In this document: piece by piece, positions 32,575-43,237 of the stretch
How positions within the stretch are numbered: the stretch's first letter is position 1
How the letters are laid out: the number at the start of each line of letters is the position of its first letter
DNA from: Peronospora farinosa
Taxonomy: Eukaryota; Oomycota; Peronosporomycetes; Peronosporales; Peronosporaceae
DNA: 64,000 bases
Assembly: GCA_947646735.1 (NCBI GenBank)
Contig: CANTFK010000020.1
Coordinates: 434,001 to 498,000 of the forward strand
Reading direction: 5' to 3'
Position numbers and translations under genes: made by a program
The notes under the pieces: generated by a model
Databases searched by the model: none
Told to the model about the DNA's origin: nothing
The model's input: the letters and a program-made list of their open reading frames with translations, nothing else

Positions 32575-33882
32575 TGTGGCGGAGTAATTTTTTTAATGTT
32601 AAGATAAGACTCCAAACACTGAGCCGGACTGCCGACTGTCGGAGGTGGTACCCCGATGTCACGTATGGGCCTTCTCTCATCTTGTGTACCCGTCGGCTGG
32701 CGGGTTGCAATCTTCGGAAGACGTGGTGAGGATGTCGAGTCTGCCACGAAAGAGGTAGACCTGGGGGCCTCGAGTGGATATGCTTCTCTCAGTGGGACGG
32801 TAGGTGGCCACTCGATCGACCTAGTCGAGAGTGGGCTTAGCATCAAATTATTCAGGGAGATTGTCTTTCCTGGCCTTTTTCTTGTTAGTCTAAGAGGTGT
32901 TGTTCTACTGGCCTTTGCTTTGCTTTGGACCGTGAGGTGAGGGAGACCGCTTTCGATAGCGGGTCTTTGGGGGGGGGGGCTACTCGAACAAACACACAGG
33001 CCAAATACGTCCTGAAATTCTATTCGCACTTGAACTTAGCCCCACGACTGTCTTTAACGGGGGGGGCCAAACTGTATTCCTTTCCGGAACAGGTGGGTAG
33101 CTTAGAGCAAGTTCATTGAGAACGACAAAGTCGTGCCACGTAGATCGCAAAATGAGTACTAATAAATATAGTCCTATCCTTTAAATTCCTTCACTCTATC
33201 CTTGCCTTATGCCCTGATTACTTGTGTTGACTGTTCAGGAGTTTACAAATTAAATATAAAATTCCATGAATGACTAGTACATTGCCAGACCCGTTTTGGC
33301 CTCCGCCGGGGCCTCGTCAGTGGCTTTGCCAATTTACAAGTGAGAACCACTCGATCATCTCGTCTAAGACCCATAACATTCATAGAATCATCAAGAAGCC
33401 GTTACAACATTCCATAAATCCTAGAGTAGCTTGAAGCTCTGGAGTCGATACCAAGTAAAGCTTGCACTTTCCAACAAGGAGTGGCTGAACCTCGAGGGAC
33501 CCAAGTCGACCGATGGTGGACCAAGGTCTACCACTGACGAGCAGGGTCCACCAATGAGGTAACGGGGTCTACGGTATACTACTGAGGATCCGGGGTCTAC
33601 CATTGAGGGACCGTAGTCGTCCGACGAGAGACTAATTCTACCAATGTTGGACCGGGCCTTCCGATGAAGGACAGAGTCGACTTCTTTCGGTACCATTTTA
33701 TAATACTTTAGTAATGATCTATCTGTTGCTGGTTGCTGGTCCTTCAAATTATTCCCAGCCAACGGTCTCTTGCCCACGTGGTCCCCTTTTTCTCCACTTC
33801 CTTTCTCTGTTGAGCGGTTCTTTGGTCCTTCCATCCAACTGGCCCCTAGATTCCTTACATTTTCGGAAAGCACTTCACCACA
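32575..33882 (-). repeat. 5' LTR of the large minus-strand gypsy element (family B)
   Basis: On + it reads TGTGGCGGAGTAA...CACTTCACCACA. It shares 32640-33230 with 16540-17130 almost base for base. It contains a tandem array of GGGACC.AGGTCTACC units at about 33496-33670 and a 234-bp insertion (33243-33476). A third copy of this family is at the window end in the other orientation. Confidence 0.85.
33243..33476. mobile_element. 234-bp insertion in the family-B LTR with a 6-bp duplication
   Basis: Bounded by AGGAGT at 33237-33242 and 33477-33482. The uninterrupted site is visible in the family-B LTR at 63900-63920 (complement of TGGTCAGGAGTGGCTGAAC). On the minus strand the insert begins TGTTGGAAAG, like some copia LTRs, but it ends TTTGTAA rather than CA, so its class is uncertain. 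Confidence 0.65.
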
Positions 33883-34599
33883 CCACCATGTCCATGTCTG
33901 CAATAGTATATTACAATAGTACCAGCTCCTTTCTGATACTGAACATTTGGCAAAGATGCAAGTTTGTATCTTCTTTGGATCATAAGGTCATCTGACACAA
34001 TACATTTACCAAGCGACGAATCGTGTAGGCCTTGGTCGCTTTGGTCTGTTAGCTCTCAAACAGATCTTACAACTGTCCACATTTCTGGTCCTGTCTTCTT
34101 GTCGCTAATTCGTTATAAATCTCTGGTGGCACAGAAGTACCTATCATACGCTTGAGCTGGACTTGTTGACGTTTAAACTCCTCCTGCGTCCCCGCAGTCG
34201 ATGATTGCAACATCGCAACGGTTATTGTCCGTCTACGGTATTTTTCATCTTTTTCTCTTCGAACACTGTCATCATTTATTACTTAAATGTTTGCCAGTCT
34301 TATCCATCCCAATTTCGGGATTCCTTCACTGGTGTACTTCATCTTCTTGGTTGGACATGACCTTTCTTCCATCCGTCGTGATCCTTTTTCGACATTTTAA
34401 TTGACTAGTTTTATCATTTTGGATTCGATCTCCATTCCAGTATTCAGCCCATACGTCGTGCTCATTATTCTGCATTCGGATTGGTAATTTGCATGAATGT
34501 GAGGAGATAAAAAACTAAAAATTCTAATTGGTTGATTTTGTATTAACGTTAGCAGATCTTTATAATAGAATACATTCCGTCCGACGGGTACATACCCTA
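33883..34599. other. No gene recognised
   Basis: 717 bp without a convincing frame. The minus strand of 34060-34210 has a weak gag-like reading (QEEFKRQQVQLKRM), possibly an old element. The last five bases, CCCTA, are one side of the next LTR's target duplication. Confidence 0.3.
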
Positions 34600-35061
34600 T
34601 GTAATGGGGCACCCTCCGACTATACTGATTACAGTATAGTCTACTTTCACTGATTACAGTGAAAGCAGGTGCCTCAATTACCTCTCTTACACAAGAGGCA
34701 GAGGAAGCTTTACTTCTAAACAAACGCTTAGAAGTAGAGGAAAAGAAAACTGTATTTAATATAGTTAACTATCTTAATAAAACTAATCTGTTATAACCTA
34801 TGTTAACTATATTAAACTACAACTATGTATGTCGACAACTTGCCCTCCACTCATTGCGCGCGTCCCCATCGGTCATTGGTCAGCGCGTTAGTTGATATGA
34901 TGGCCCATATCAACCAATGAGAGGGCATCTCCAACTTCAAGGAGATCTAGGAACAATATTATTAGAAAAGGTAATATTGTCAAAATATTATTAGTTATAA
35001 TAATATTTTATTGACACTTCATATAAGTGTCAATATTATGTAACGGGCTCACCCCGTTACA
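34600..35061. mobile_element. Solo hairpin-chain LTR (TGTAATGGGG...CCCCGTTACA)
   Basis: 462 bp with a perfect 5-bp target duplication CCCTA (34595-34599, 35062-35066). Almost every base lies in an inverted repeat. Stems include GACTATACTG (34618, loop ATTA), CTTTCACTG (34644, loop ATTA), TACTTCTAA (34711), TTAATATAGTTAAC paired with 34802-34815, CTCATTG/CAATGAG, TTGATATG (34892), ATCTCC/GGAGAT, ACAATATTA, AAAATATTATTA (loop GTTA), ATTGACACTT and TGTAACGGG/CCCGTTACA at the end. The ends match the gypsy LTR at 22982-23299. Confidence 0.9.
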
Positions 35062-35066
35062 CCCTA

Positions 35067-35896
35067 GGCGGATAGAAGAGCTGCACAGGCTGCATGTTTC
35101 CTTGCACCGTAGACTAGGCTGAATTGTTTGGATAGATTGTTGATGCTGTGCCGAGGCTGCGGCATTCCAAATAGCGTTTGCGTATCCATCGCTTCACTCA
35201 GCGAGTCGGCTCTGGTCCGGGTCGCTTGGCCGTAAAAAACTGGCCAAAGACGCTTATATTGCTCCCCATTCGAGTGTCCGGGTCCGCGGGAGGTAACTGG
35301 TCCCGCACCTCACGTTCCCGCGCCAAATCGCGCATTAGACTCCCAATGAGTCCCTCAAGTCTGTTTAGGCATTCTGGAATTTGCTCATAGATGCTAGAGT
35401 CACTCGCTTGAGCGATCTCCCGCTATGACTTGCCGTCTCATCGACCACATCTGGACGAGTGATAAGTGGAGATACAAGCGGCTTTCGAGGGGCTTGGTCT
35501 GATACCTGTAATTTATCCGTGCTTGGTAGGTAAAAGGCAGATGAGAAGCTTATGTATAAAAGCTTATTTAGCGTAGATATCTCCTGTGTCCGTTACCATC
35601 GATCACCTCTTGATGGGTTCCCCAGAGTCGCTCTGCCTTACCGCTCTGCCTTCTCCGAGGATCGCAACCATTCAACCTCATGTGTCGTTTCAACAAATTC
35701 TGCTCAATGGTTGATGGTATCTTCATTGCCATAGTCAGTCATGTCAGTGCCAGATGCATGATCCTTTCACGTTGCATTCCTTTTTCTGACCAATCAGAGA
35801 ACAATCTTATGTGGATTGTCAAGGTTTTATAACGCATCCGATACATAAATTACAAGTAAAACTTACAAGTATTTTTCAGCCCATTCCAAGCCAGCC
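35067..35896. other. Upstream region of phosphatidylserine synthase
   Basis: No convincing gene. The first half may be the far side of whatever the solo LTR entered. About 20 bases before the next ATG, CAGCCCATTCCAAG loosely resembles the oomycete initiator (TCATTY). No TATA box is evident. Confidence 0.3.
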
Positions 35897-37273
35897 ATGC
35901 AAGATGAAGTGACGCAGCAAAAGGTACTGCGTCCTCGCCGTCACTCAAATCTAGACGACGACGATGATCCAACCAGTTACAACAATACGGAACCTGGTAG
36001 TAATTATGAGAATCGTAAGTGGAGTATGGAAGAGACAGTTGAAGTGGACGACGAGAACGAGGATCAATGGATTAGTAGTCCGCATACACTTACGGTCGGA
36101 TTTTTGCTCATGCTTTGGATTATCTATGCTGCATTTCATGAACCTGTGGCTCAAATGGAAGATCCAAAAGAACAGTATACAGCTGATGTGAAACGGGGTA
36201 TTAAATACGCCTGTGTCTTCTTCCTTACGTACTGTAGTCTCCAGCTACCGGACGGTCATTTTGTCCGTCCACATCCAATTGTATGGCGATTCTTAACGGG
36301 ACTCTTTATCTTGTACGAGATCTTACTAATTGTTCTGCTTTTCTTAAGGACAAATGATGCTCGACAGTTTATGAAAATCTTTGATCCGAGTCTTGGCGTG
36401 CAACTGCCCGAGACATCGTACGCTGGAGACTGTCGTGTGTACACACCTGAGAATCCGAACTCGCACTTTGCTAATGTTAAGGCAACGTTCTTGGATCGGT
36501 TTGTGATCATGCACTTTTTCGGTTGGATTGTTGGGTCTATTATGGTACGTAGCAAGATGATCTCGTGGATTTTGAGTGTCATGTTTGAATTATACGAGAT
36601 AACATTCAGTCACTGGTTGGCGAACTTTAACGAGTGCTGGTGGGATCACTTGTTCTTTGACATTCTTACGTGCAATGCGGCGGGAATCTACTTGGGGATC
36701 AAGATTTGTCGCTACTTTGAGATGCGCCGATTTAATTGGGTTGGCATCCGCAAGATTCCTAACTTGTCGGGCAAGGCGAAGCGAGCGCTGGCGCAGTTTA
36801 CACCTGCGTATTGGATGGCATATGACTGGAAAATTTTCCGATCGGCCGAGCGCTTTTGGCGAGTGATGTCGATGGTGACGATCCTGTCGATCATGATGCT
36901 CAACTCATTCTTCCTCAAGACGGTGCTTTGGGTGCCTGCAAGTAGCAATGTTAACATTTATCGTCTTGCAATCTGGTACTCGGCTGGTAGCTATGCGGTG
37001 GCGGAATATTACATTTTCTGCTCTTTTACGATGACCTACGATGGCAAGAAGATGCTTGTGAAGAAGCTTGGCCCGCGTGCTTGGCTAGGCGTCGCTGTCG
37101 TTCTAACTGAGCTCCTTGTTATTTTTAAGCACGGCCGAGGCATGTTTACGGAGCCCTTCCCGCTGTACATTAAGCTCATCTGGGCAGCGATCTTTGCCGT
37201 ACTCGTGGTTGGCTCCACGGTCTACTTCAAGTTTTTTAGTGAGCCGCTTGATGAGGAAAAGAAGACGCAATAG
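35897..37273 (+). CDS. Phosphatidylserine synthase (base-exchange type)
   Basis: 458 residues, single exon. The family (PTDSS1/2) swaps the head group of phosphatidylcholine or phosphatidylethanolamine for serine in the ER membrane. The sequence shows an acidic cytosolic N-terminus (about 60 residues), then a run of hydrophobic segments (HTLTVGFLLMLWIIYAAF about 70; YACVFFLTYCSL about 106; FILYEILLIVLLFL about 137). The family core is PHPIVWR, GDCRVYTP, and the segment ELYEITFSHWLANFNECWWDH, with Glu, His, Asn and Asp expected at the active site and Ca2+ sites. Four more membrane segments follow, and the C-terminus is charged (EEKKTQ). Length is normal for the family. The start is the first ATG of the frame; an in-frame extension is not seen. 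Confidence 0.95.
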   Translation: MQDEVTQQKVLRPRRHSNLDDDDDPTSYNNTEPGSNYENRKWSMEETVEVDDENEDQWISSPHTLTVGFLLMLWIIYAAFHEPVAQMEDPKEQYTADVKRGIKYACVFFLTYCSLQLPDGHFVRPHPIVWRFLTGLFILYEILLIVLLFLRTNDARQFMKIFDPSLGVQLPETSYAGDCRVYTPENPNSHFANVKATFLDRFVIMHFFGWIVGSIMVRSKMISWILSVMFELYEITFSHWLANFNECWWDHLFFDILTCNAAGIYLGIKICRYFEMRRFNWVGIRKIPNLSGKAKRALAQFTPAYWMAYDWKIFRSAERFWRVMSMVTILSIMMLNSFFLKTVLWVPASSNVNIYRLAIWYSAGSYAVAEYYIFCSFTMTYDGKKMLVKKLGPRAWLGVAVVLTELLVIFKHGRGMFTEPFPLYIKLIWAAIFAVLVVGSTVYFKFFSEPLDEEKKTQ

Positions 37274-37525
37274 CACGATTAAGTAGCAACAGGAGTGCTG
37301 CGCCAAACCACCGCAACACTTATCGAGTGTCTTGAACTGATTACTTCCCGATTTCATAATAAACTAGCAGAGACAGGAAAGCAAACATGCATTCGTTATA
37401 AGTATAATAACTAGTGAATGTTTGTCAAGAAGAACTTAATGAGGCTGTAAGCTCGAGGGCACACCGAAACTTGGGGCACTCAAGTTGCGCATCGGCTTTG
37501 TCATTCTCCCCACTACTATTTAATC

Positions 37526-39481
37526 CTAATGGTGGAAAAGACGGAGGTTGGAGAAAGCCATGGTGATGCCAAACTCTTCGCAGGCGGCCTTCACATCACA
37601 ATCGCGGGTGCTACCACCTGGCTGCGTGATGAACTTCACGCCCAGCTTCGTGGCGTGGTCGATGGAGTCACGGAACGGGAAGAAAGCGTCTGACGCGAGA
37701 CTTACGTCCGTAAGAATTTGAAGAAACTCCTCCTTCTCAGCAACCGTAAGCGGTTCCGGAACAGTCTCAAAGAGCGCATTAAATGACTCAAGCTCAGCAG
37801 GCGCCATGTCGCCCTCAATATAACGCACACGCGCGTTCACACGCTCCTGACGTTTAACGCTGCTCTTAAAAGCAAGACCCTGCACCTTTGGGTGTTGACG
37901 AAGGTGCCAGATGGCAACCTTGCGACCAGCGAGCTTCACACAGTCCACGCGTGACTGCTGACCGGCGCCGACACCAATCATCTGACCGTCCTTAGCGTAG
38001 CCAACCGAGTTGGACTGCGTATACTTGAGGGTAATAGCCGCAAGAACAAGGTCACGCTTCTTGGCGTCGGTCAGAGGACCGGCACCAGACGTCTGCACGT
38101 CCGCCAAGTGCTTCTCAGCTGAGACCATGACATCATTGCGCTTCTGGGCAAACGTGATGCCAGCGACCTCGCGGTACTCAACGTCCGGCAGAACAAAACT
38201 CGGGTCAGCCTCAAGGACGATAAACTTGCCACCCTTCTTGGCCTTAAGGATCTCAAAAGCCGCCGGCTCGTAGCCAGGCGCAATGATACCATCGCTCACT
38301 TCACGCTTGAGAATCTTAGCAGTAGCTTCGTCAACCACGTCACTGACAGCGACAAAGTCCCCAAACGATGACAGAGGGTCGGCGTTACGGGCACGGAGGT
38401 AGGCGAGAGATAGCGGGGTCAGCTTTACGTTGCCCACCTCGTATGCAGCATGGAGACCTTCCTCAAGGTCCACAGCCACAGCCGCGCCGGCAGGGCTTAC
38501 ATGCTTGAACGATGCAGCAGCAGGCAAATTCAGCGACAGACGTAGCTCACGCACAAGCTGGTAGGCGTTGGCAGCGTCCAACAAATTGATGTAACCAGGG
38601 GTACCGTTGAGTACCGTGAACGGCAGTTTGCTGCCCACACGGCTAAGAATGGCCGCTGGAATCTGGTGTGGGTTGCAGCCGTACTTGAGAGCAAACTCAT
38701 TCTTGTACACACGAGTGACAGTGGGGGCAGCATTGCCAAGCTGACCATTAAGCCACGACGAGATGGACGAGTCGTAAGATGCTGCCAGAGAGAAGGCAGC
38801 AGCAGCACAGCTCCGACGAAAATCAATGGACGTGCTAAAAGAGTCCTTATTGGTCTCTAGTTCCTGGATGAGTGCAGGATATTGCGTGGGGCTTGTGCAA
38901 ATAACCACCGCCTTGTGGTTCTTAGCTGACGAGCGCAACATGGACGGTCCACCAATGTCAATGTTTTCAATGCACGTATCAAAGTCTCCACCATTGGCCA
39001 CAGCCGCTTCAAAAGCGTAAAGGTTTAGTACCACTAGATCAATGTTCTGGATGCCGTTAGCAGCCATGTCCGCTTCGTGCTGTGCGTTACCACGTACACC
39101 CAATAGACCGCCGTGAATCCTGGGATGTAGCGTCTTTACACGCCCGTCCATAATCTCAGGCGAGCCCGTGTACGTCGACACGTCCGCGACCGGTAGCTTG
39201 GCATCGCGTAGTGCTTTGGCAGTGCCACCCGTTGAGAGTAATTCGACGCCGTGTTGTGACAGGTATGTGGCTAGCTCTACAATACTTGTCTTGTCTGACA
39301 CGGACAGCAATGCGCGCTTGATGGGCACCAACGAGGCATGAGAACCCGTGGACACGGCGTGCAAGATGTGGCTCATATGGTCAGGTAGACTTGAAATGGG
39401 CACCACTGCTTTAGACGAGTTATTTTGATTGGCTATAAGTATTGTACCAGATGGATTGGACGAAATTGGCCCTGCAATCAT
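37526..39481 (-). CDS. ATIC: Bifunctional AICAR formyltransferase/IMP cyclohydrolase
   Basis: Catalyses the last two steps of purine synthesis: formylation of AICAR with 10-formyl-THF, then ring closure to IMP in the cytosol. The N-terminal cyclohydrolase (MGS-like) domain has LLSVSDKT, LLSTGGTAKALRD, GSPEIMDGRVKTLHP and IDIGGPSMLRSSAKN. The C-terminal transformylase domain has LKYGCNPHQIPA, LKYTQSNSVGYA and FITQPGGSTRD. The frame gives 651 residues. The family starts about ten residues before LLSVSDK, so the ATG at 39379 (MSHILHAV) is the more likely start than the one at 39481. The gene diverges from the P4H/GlcNAc-transferase gene with about 60-160 bp between starts. No intron is seen. Confidence 0.95.
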   Translation of the reverse strand: MIAGPISSNPSGTILIANQNNSSKAVVPISSLPDHMSHILHAVSTGSHASLVPIKRALLSVSDKTSIVELATYLSQHGVELLSTGGTAKALRDAKLPVADVSTYTGSPEIMDGRVKTLHPRIHGGLLGVRGNAQHEADMAANGIQNIDLVVLNLYAFEAAVANGGDFDTCIENIDIGGPSMLRSSAKNHKAVVICTSPTQYPALIQELETNKDSFSTSIDFRRSCAAAAFSLAASYDSSISSWLNGQLGNAAPTVTRVYKNEFALKYGCNPHQIPAAILSRVGSKLPFTVLNGTPGYINLLDAANAYQLVRELRLSLNLPAAASFKHVSPAGAAVAVDLEEGLHAAYEVGNVKLTPLSLAYLRARNADPLSSFGDFVAVSDVVDEATAKILKREVSDGIIAPGYEPAAFEILKAKKGGKFIVLEADPSFVLPDVEYREVAGITFAQKRNDVMVSAEKHLADVQTSGAGPLTDAKKRDLVLAAITLKYTQSNSVGYAKDGQMIGVGAGQQSRVDCVKLAGRKVAIWHLRQHPKVQGLAFKSSVKRQERVNARVRYIEGDMAPAELESFNALFETVPEPLTVAEKEEFLQILTDVSLASDAFFPFRDSIDHATKLGVKFITQPGGSTRDCDVKAACEEFGITMAFSNLRLFHH

Positions 39482-39540
39482 TTAGAGACAAGAATATTTG
39501 CAATATTTCGTCATTTATCTCAAAAATAACGAAAAGCATT

Positions 39541-41836
39541 ATGGAGACAAAGACGTTGCTAAATACGCTATCACCGCAGCTACAGGCGCTTGTGGAGGCA
39601 TCTTTAGGCACGAAGCTTCCACCATCTGCAACTTCAACTGCTACTAAACGTATACAGAAAACCTCATCATCCACTAATGAGACGAAAATGCAGATTAGAG
39701 GAAAACAATCGTCTTTGAATGCTACATCTCAACTTAATCCATCGGATCTCTTTGGTTTGTTGTTGTTGTGAATTGATTTTTCATTGCAATTTGTATGTGT
39801 TAATCTATTTGTACCACTTCTTACAGCTCTAAAGCATCCTGAATCTCCTGGATTTATCGTGAAAGAGGAATTTCTAGGACGACAGAATGCGTTGGCAGTA
39901 CGAAATGCACTCAATGAGCTCGCACAAAGACAAACTTTTAATGAGGCAAAGGTTGGCGCTGGTGATAAGTTGCGCAGCGATCGAGCGGTGCGTGGGGACA
40001 AAATTCTTTGGATCGAGACACCACGTGACTTGGATCGTTCAACGGGTGACAAGAGTGCTAGCTTCGAGGCTATTTTGCATCTACAAAGAAAAGTAGAGTC
40101 ACTGGTGTATGGACTCAAGAAGGTCTCACCGGAGCTGGATCTACGCAATGTTGTGTCAACACAATTGGCGATATTTGTACGTAGAAGGTTTATGAAATGT
40201 GGCAGATGCCCGTGCTGACGTGAGGTTGGTGCCATGTGCATATTTGTTAGCCAGGCAATGGTGCCCGATTTGTCAAACATTTAGATACGTACTCGAACGT
40301 TCAAAGAGATGAGCGTGGTGTGATGTTTAGGGATGGGCTTGTCCGTTTGATTACATGTGTGTACTATCTGAACGATCAGTGGGAACCTGAACACGGTGGT
40401 CACCTTCGCATTCATGTAAAAGAGTCCAAACTATTGCCTGCTTGTCACTGGGATGTCCCACCGAAGCTTGACACGCTAATGGTGTTTCGGAGCCTCGATG
40501 TTGAGCACGAGGTGCTGCCGACGTACCGCGAGCGCAAGGCTTTGACAATATGGTATTATGGAAAACAACCCGGAGTTTTGCCTGACCAAGTAAGAACTTC
40601 AAAAACGGGGGAACACTCTGTGCCACGGCCACTTCCTATAACATCAGATAACAAGCCTGGACATGCAAAGCATCCTTCCATTTTCGTTGCAATCCCAAGT
40701 TATCGCGATTCGGAGTGTAGACACACGGTCGATGACTTACTTGCAAAAGCAACAATTTTGGACCGAGTTTTCGTTGGTATTTGCTTGCAAACAGATAGCG
40801 ACGATGATACTCAGTTGTACCTGGAGAGTAAATACTCTTCCAGCAAGATTCGTGTGCATTGGGTAAACTATCGAAAGGCTGCAGGTCCATGTGTGGCTCG
40901 GGCGCAAGCGCAGAAGCTATGGCGGGGCGAAGAATTCTATCTCCAGATCGACAGCCACATGCGTTTCCGTCCTGGGTGGGACTGTTTTCTGATTAACGAG
41001 CTAGGGAAGTGTGTCGCGGCAAAGCCTATCCTGACAACGTACCCACTAGGGTATACGTTGCCTAGTCAGGTAGACTATGACATTCGCCGTGTCTGTTTCG
41101 TCGGAGTCGCTTGTTAGGTATCTGACCGTGTTCCGTTTTTTTTTCTTTTGCATATCGCTGCAGGTTTCGGTGGATTGTCGTCCCACCCTTTTGTGCGCTT
41201 CCTCATTTGACGAGCTCGGCATGCTGCGCCAAACCAGCAAAATACTTACGAAAGCATTAACAGAGTGGGTGTATATAAGCTAATGGCTGTTGTGATAGCT
41301 TTGTCGTATAAATGCTTATTTTTTCTGCTTTGATTTGTGTGCTCGTGCGTAGGCCACTGCCATCACTTTTCTGGGCCGCCGGTTTTGCCTTTTCATCGTC
41401 AAAGGTGATCGCGGAAGTGCCGTATGATGAAGAATTACGTTTCTTATTCTTCGGGGAAGAATCTTCGATGGCTGCGCGACTCTGGACTTCAGGATGGAAT
41501 TTCTTTACGCCTTCGGAAACTGTGGTTTACCACCTTTGGACACGAGCGTATCGTCCTGTTTTTCAGGAATTGGAAACCGAAGAAACAAAACAGTGCCGCG
41601 ACGCATCAGCTCAGTACGTTAAACATTTGTTGCGCGTGAATCGGACTAGCGATAAAGATGAATGCAACGGCAAGTATGCAAAGTTTGGGTCGGAGCGAAG
41701 CTTTGACAGCTACCAAATGCACATCGGTGTAAATTTTGCCACTGGGGACATTGAGTGGAGGGCCGAATGGGGCAATCTTGACCCGATCCGATTCGATCTT
41801 AATCCTAATACCGAGGAGCCGCTGACTCCTGTCTAG
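39541..41836 (+). CDS. Fused prolyl 4-hydroxylase and Skp1-type hydroxyproline GlcNAc-transferase (5 exons)
   Basis: Exons 39541-39754, 39827-40176, 40251-41069, 41164-41264 and 41353-41836; all introns are GT-AG, and phases match to give 655 codons. The first half is a 2-oxoglutarate/Fe(II) hydroxylase of the PHD/PhyA type: HLDTYSN (H-x-D iron ligands), CVYYLND, GGHLRI, VEHEVLP (third ligand) and RKALTIWYYG (2OG-binding Arg). The second half is a GT60-like transferase: IFVAIPSYRD, LQIDSHMRF (DxH-like metal motif), LWAAGF-like SLFWAAGF and ELRFLFFGEE. In Dictyostelium, PhyA hydroxylates Skp1 and Gnt1 adds GlcNAc to that hydroxyproline, coupling oxygen to SCF ubiquitin ligases. Here both activities would be in one cytosolic protein. 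Exon joins are inferred from sequence only. Confidence 0.9.
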
Positions 41837-42896
41837 GTACAGCATGCTTTGCACAAACATGGAAACGAGCTGAAGACTTGCACTCATTTATCACGGTACA
41901 TGACAATACTAGTACTGTCTTCTCCTTCTTCTATCCCTGGTAGCGACCACCTTTTTGCCGGCCTTAATCAACCGATTGCCCAGCGTGAACGTAGTAGTCG
42001 ACCATGGTCTGAAGCTCTTAAAGAAGCATGAAACTCGCGTGGGCAGTGTGCGTCCGTGATGCTGGCAGACTTTGCCATCAAAGTTGTAGCAAGGCACGTC
42101 AGTGTTGAAGAACGCAATACCAGTCTCATAGCCCTCGAAGTGCACCCGGAGCGTTGGCCGAGTACAGTAGTGGTTTAACAAAACTGTGCGACATACGAAG
42201 AAAAGCTCTAGAGCTGTCGGAACTATTACGTCTCAACATACCTCTTGGAACCCACTACCACAAATCCTTGAGTGTACGACTGGATCGTATCAACGTCACG
42301 AAGACGAGATGCACCTCATGCAATCCCGGTGCCATTGCCGCCGATCTGGGTGTACGCGCCGTCTCGCACTGCGAAATGCTAGCTGCTAACGATCTTCATG
42401 CTATGACTAGGTACATTTTGAAGCTGCCGAACCCGTGATTCGATTGCAGCTGGTGTTTCCGTCAGCAACTACAACTGTCTCTCGATGGCTCTCACGATGA
42501 ACATGGCCTGCGTTCTGTTTGACATGATAATGAAAGAGGCGTTTGTGGGCGCCATCATCATCGGTGCTGCTTCCATCTGTTGGTCAGCTACTCATGGCAG
42601 CCTCGAGCTCGGCAAACAGAGTGCTTGGTAGCCATGCGTGCAACTCAGTGGAAGTAGATCGTCTACGAAATAGGCAACTTTCTGATTGAGTACGTGGTGA
42701 AGAAGGGAATTGTCTACAATGCTAAGTGATACTGTTGTGAGCTCGACGCCCTACATACACAGAGAAGATGAGTCGAGTGATTTTGCTTAAATAAAGACAC
42801 TACTCCCTCTTGCTTGCTTAACCTACCAGGTGTGCTTGTTAAAGAAGACTGTCTGCACAGCGACTAGCAGCAAAATATCCTCTGCACCTCACAGGC
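41837..42896. other. Region without a recognised gene
   Basis: Contains a 90-codon minus-strand frame (42181-41909, with VHFEGYETGIAFFNTDVPCYNF) and a short plus-strand reading near 42485 (MALTMNMACVLFDMIMKEAFVG) that ends in a stop. Both read like worn coding sequence, but no family is recognised and the frames are broken. Confidence 0.3.
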
Positions 42897-43216
42897 CTAC
42901 TGTGTGGGTGGCTGATACGTATTCTTCTCATTCCACTCGTCCATCTTCTTTTCAATGAATGCAATGACTTTTGGGTCCGGCACAATAAATAAGTGTATGT
43001 CGTCTAGATCTTCAATCACAAACCGTTGCTACATCCAATACAAAAGGTACAAAAAGCATCTTCATGTTATACTAAAAATGCCACGGTATTTTAGAGATCC
43101 AGACCATTTTTAACCTGTACGGCCGTCTCATTCAAATGGAGCAAATACTGCTTCGTAGCCGGATCGCTGCCAATACAAAGCAACGTATCATCAGTAATGC
43201 AATAACCGATAGGCAT
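42897..43216 (-). CDS. TFB5: TFIIH core subunit TFB5/GTF2H5 (2 exons)
   Basis: Exon 1 is 43216-43115 (possible earlier ATG at 43237), intron 43114-43029 (GT-AG, phase 0), exon 2 43028-42897. The joined product is about 77 residues, close to the family's 70-72. Recognised from the order DPATKQYLLHLNE (family DPxxKQxLLxLDE) followed by QRFVIEDLDDIHLFIV (family KFIIQDIDDTHVFV) and a C-terminal helix. The protein stabilises TFIIH through p52/Tfb2 and is needed for nucleotide excision repair. It is too small and split to show up as one frame. Confidence 0.85.
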
Positions 43217-43237
43217 AGAATGCTGTGTTATGGGCAT

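Noticed and set aside
33421..33903. 160-codon minus-strand ORF
   Set aside because: Covers the start of the family-B LTR and its repeat array; no coding signal.
38010..39020. Plus-strand ORFs opposite ATIC
   Set aside because: Shadows of the ATIC reading frame.
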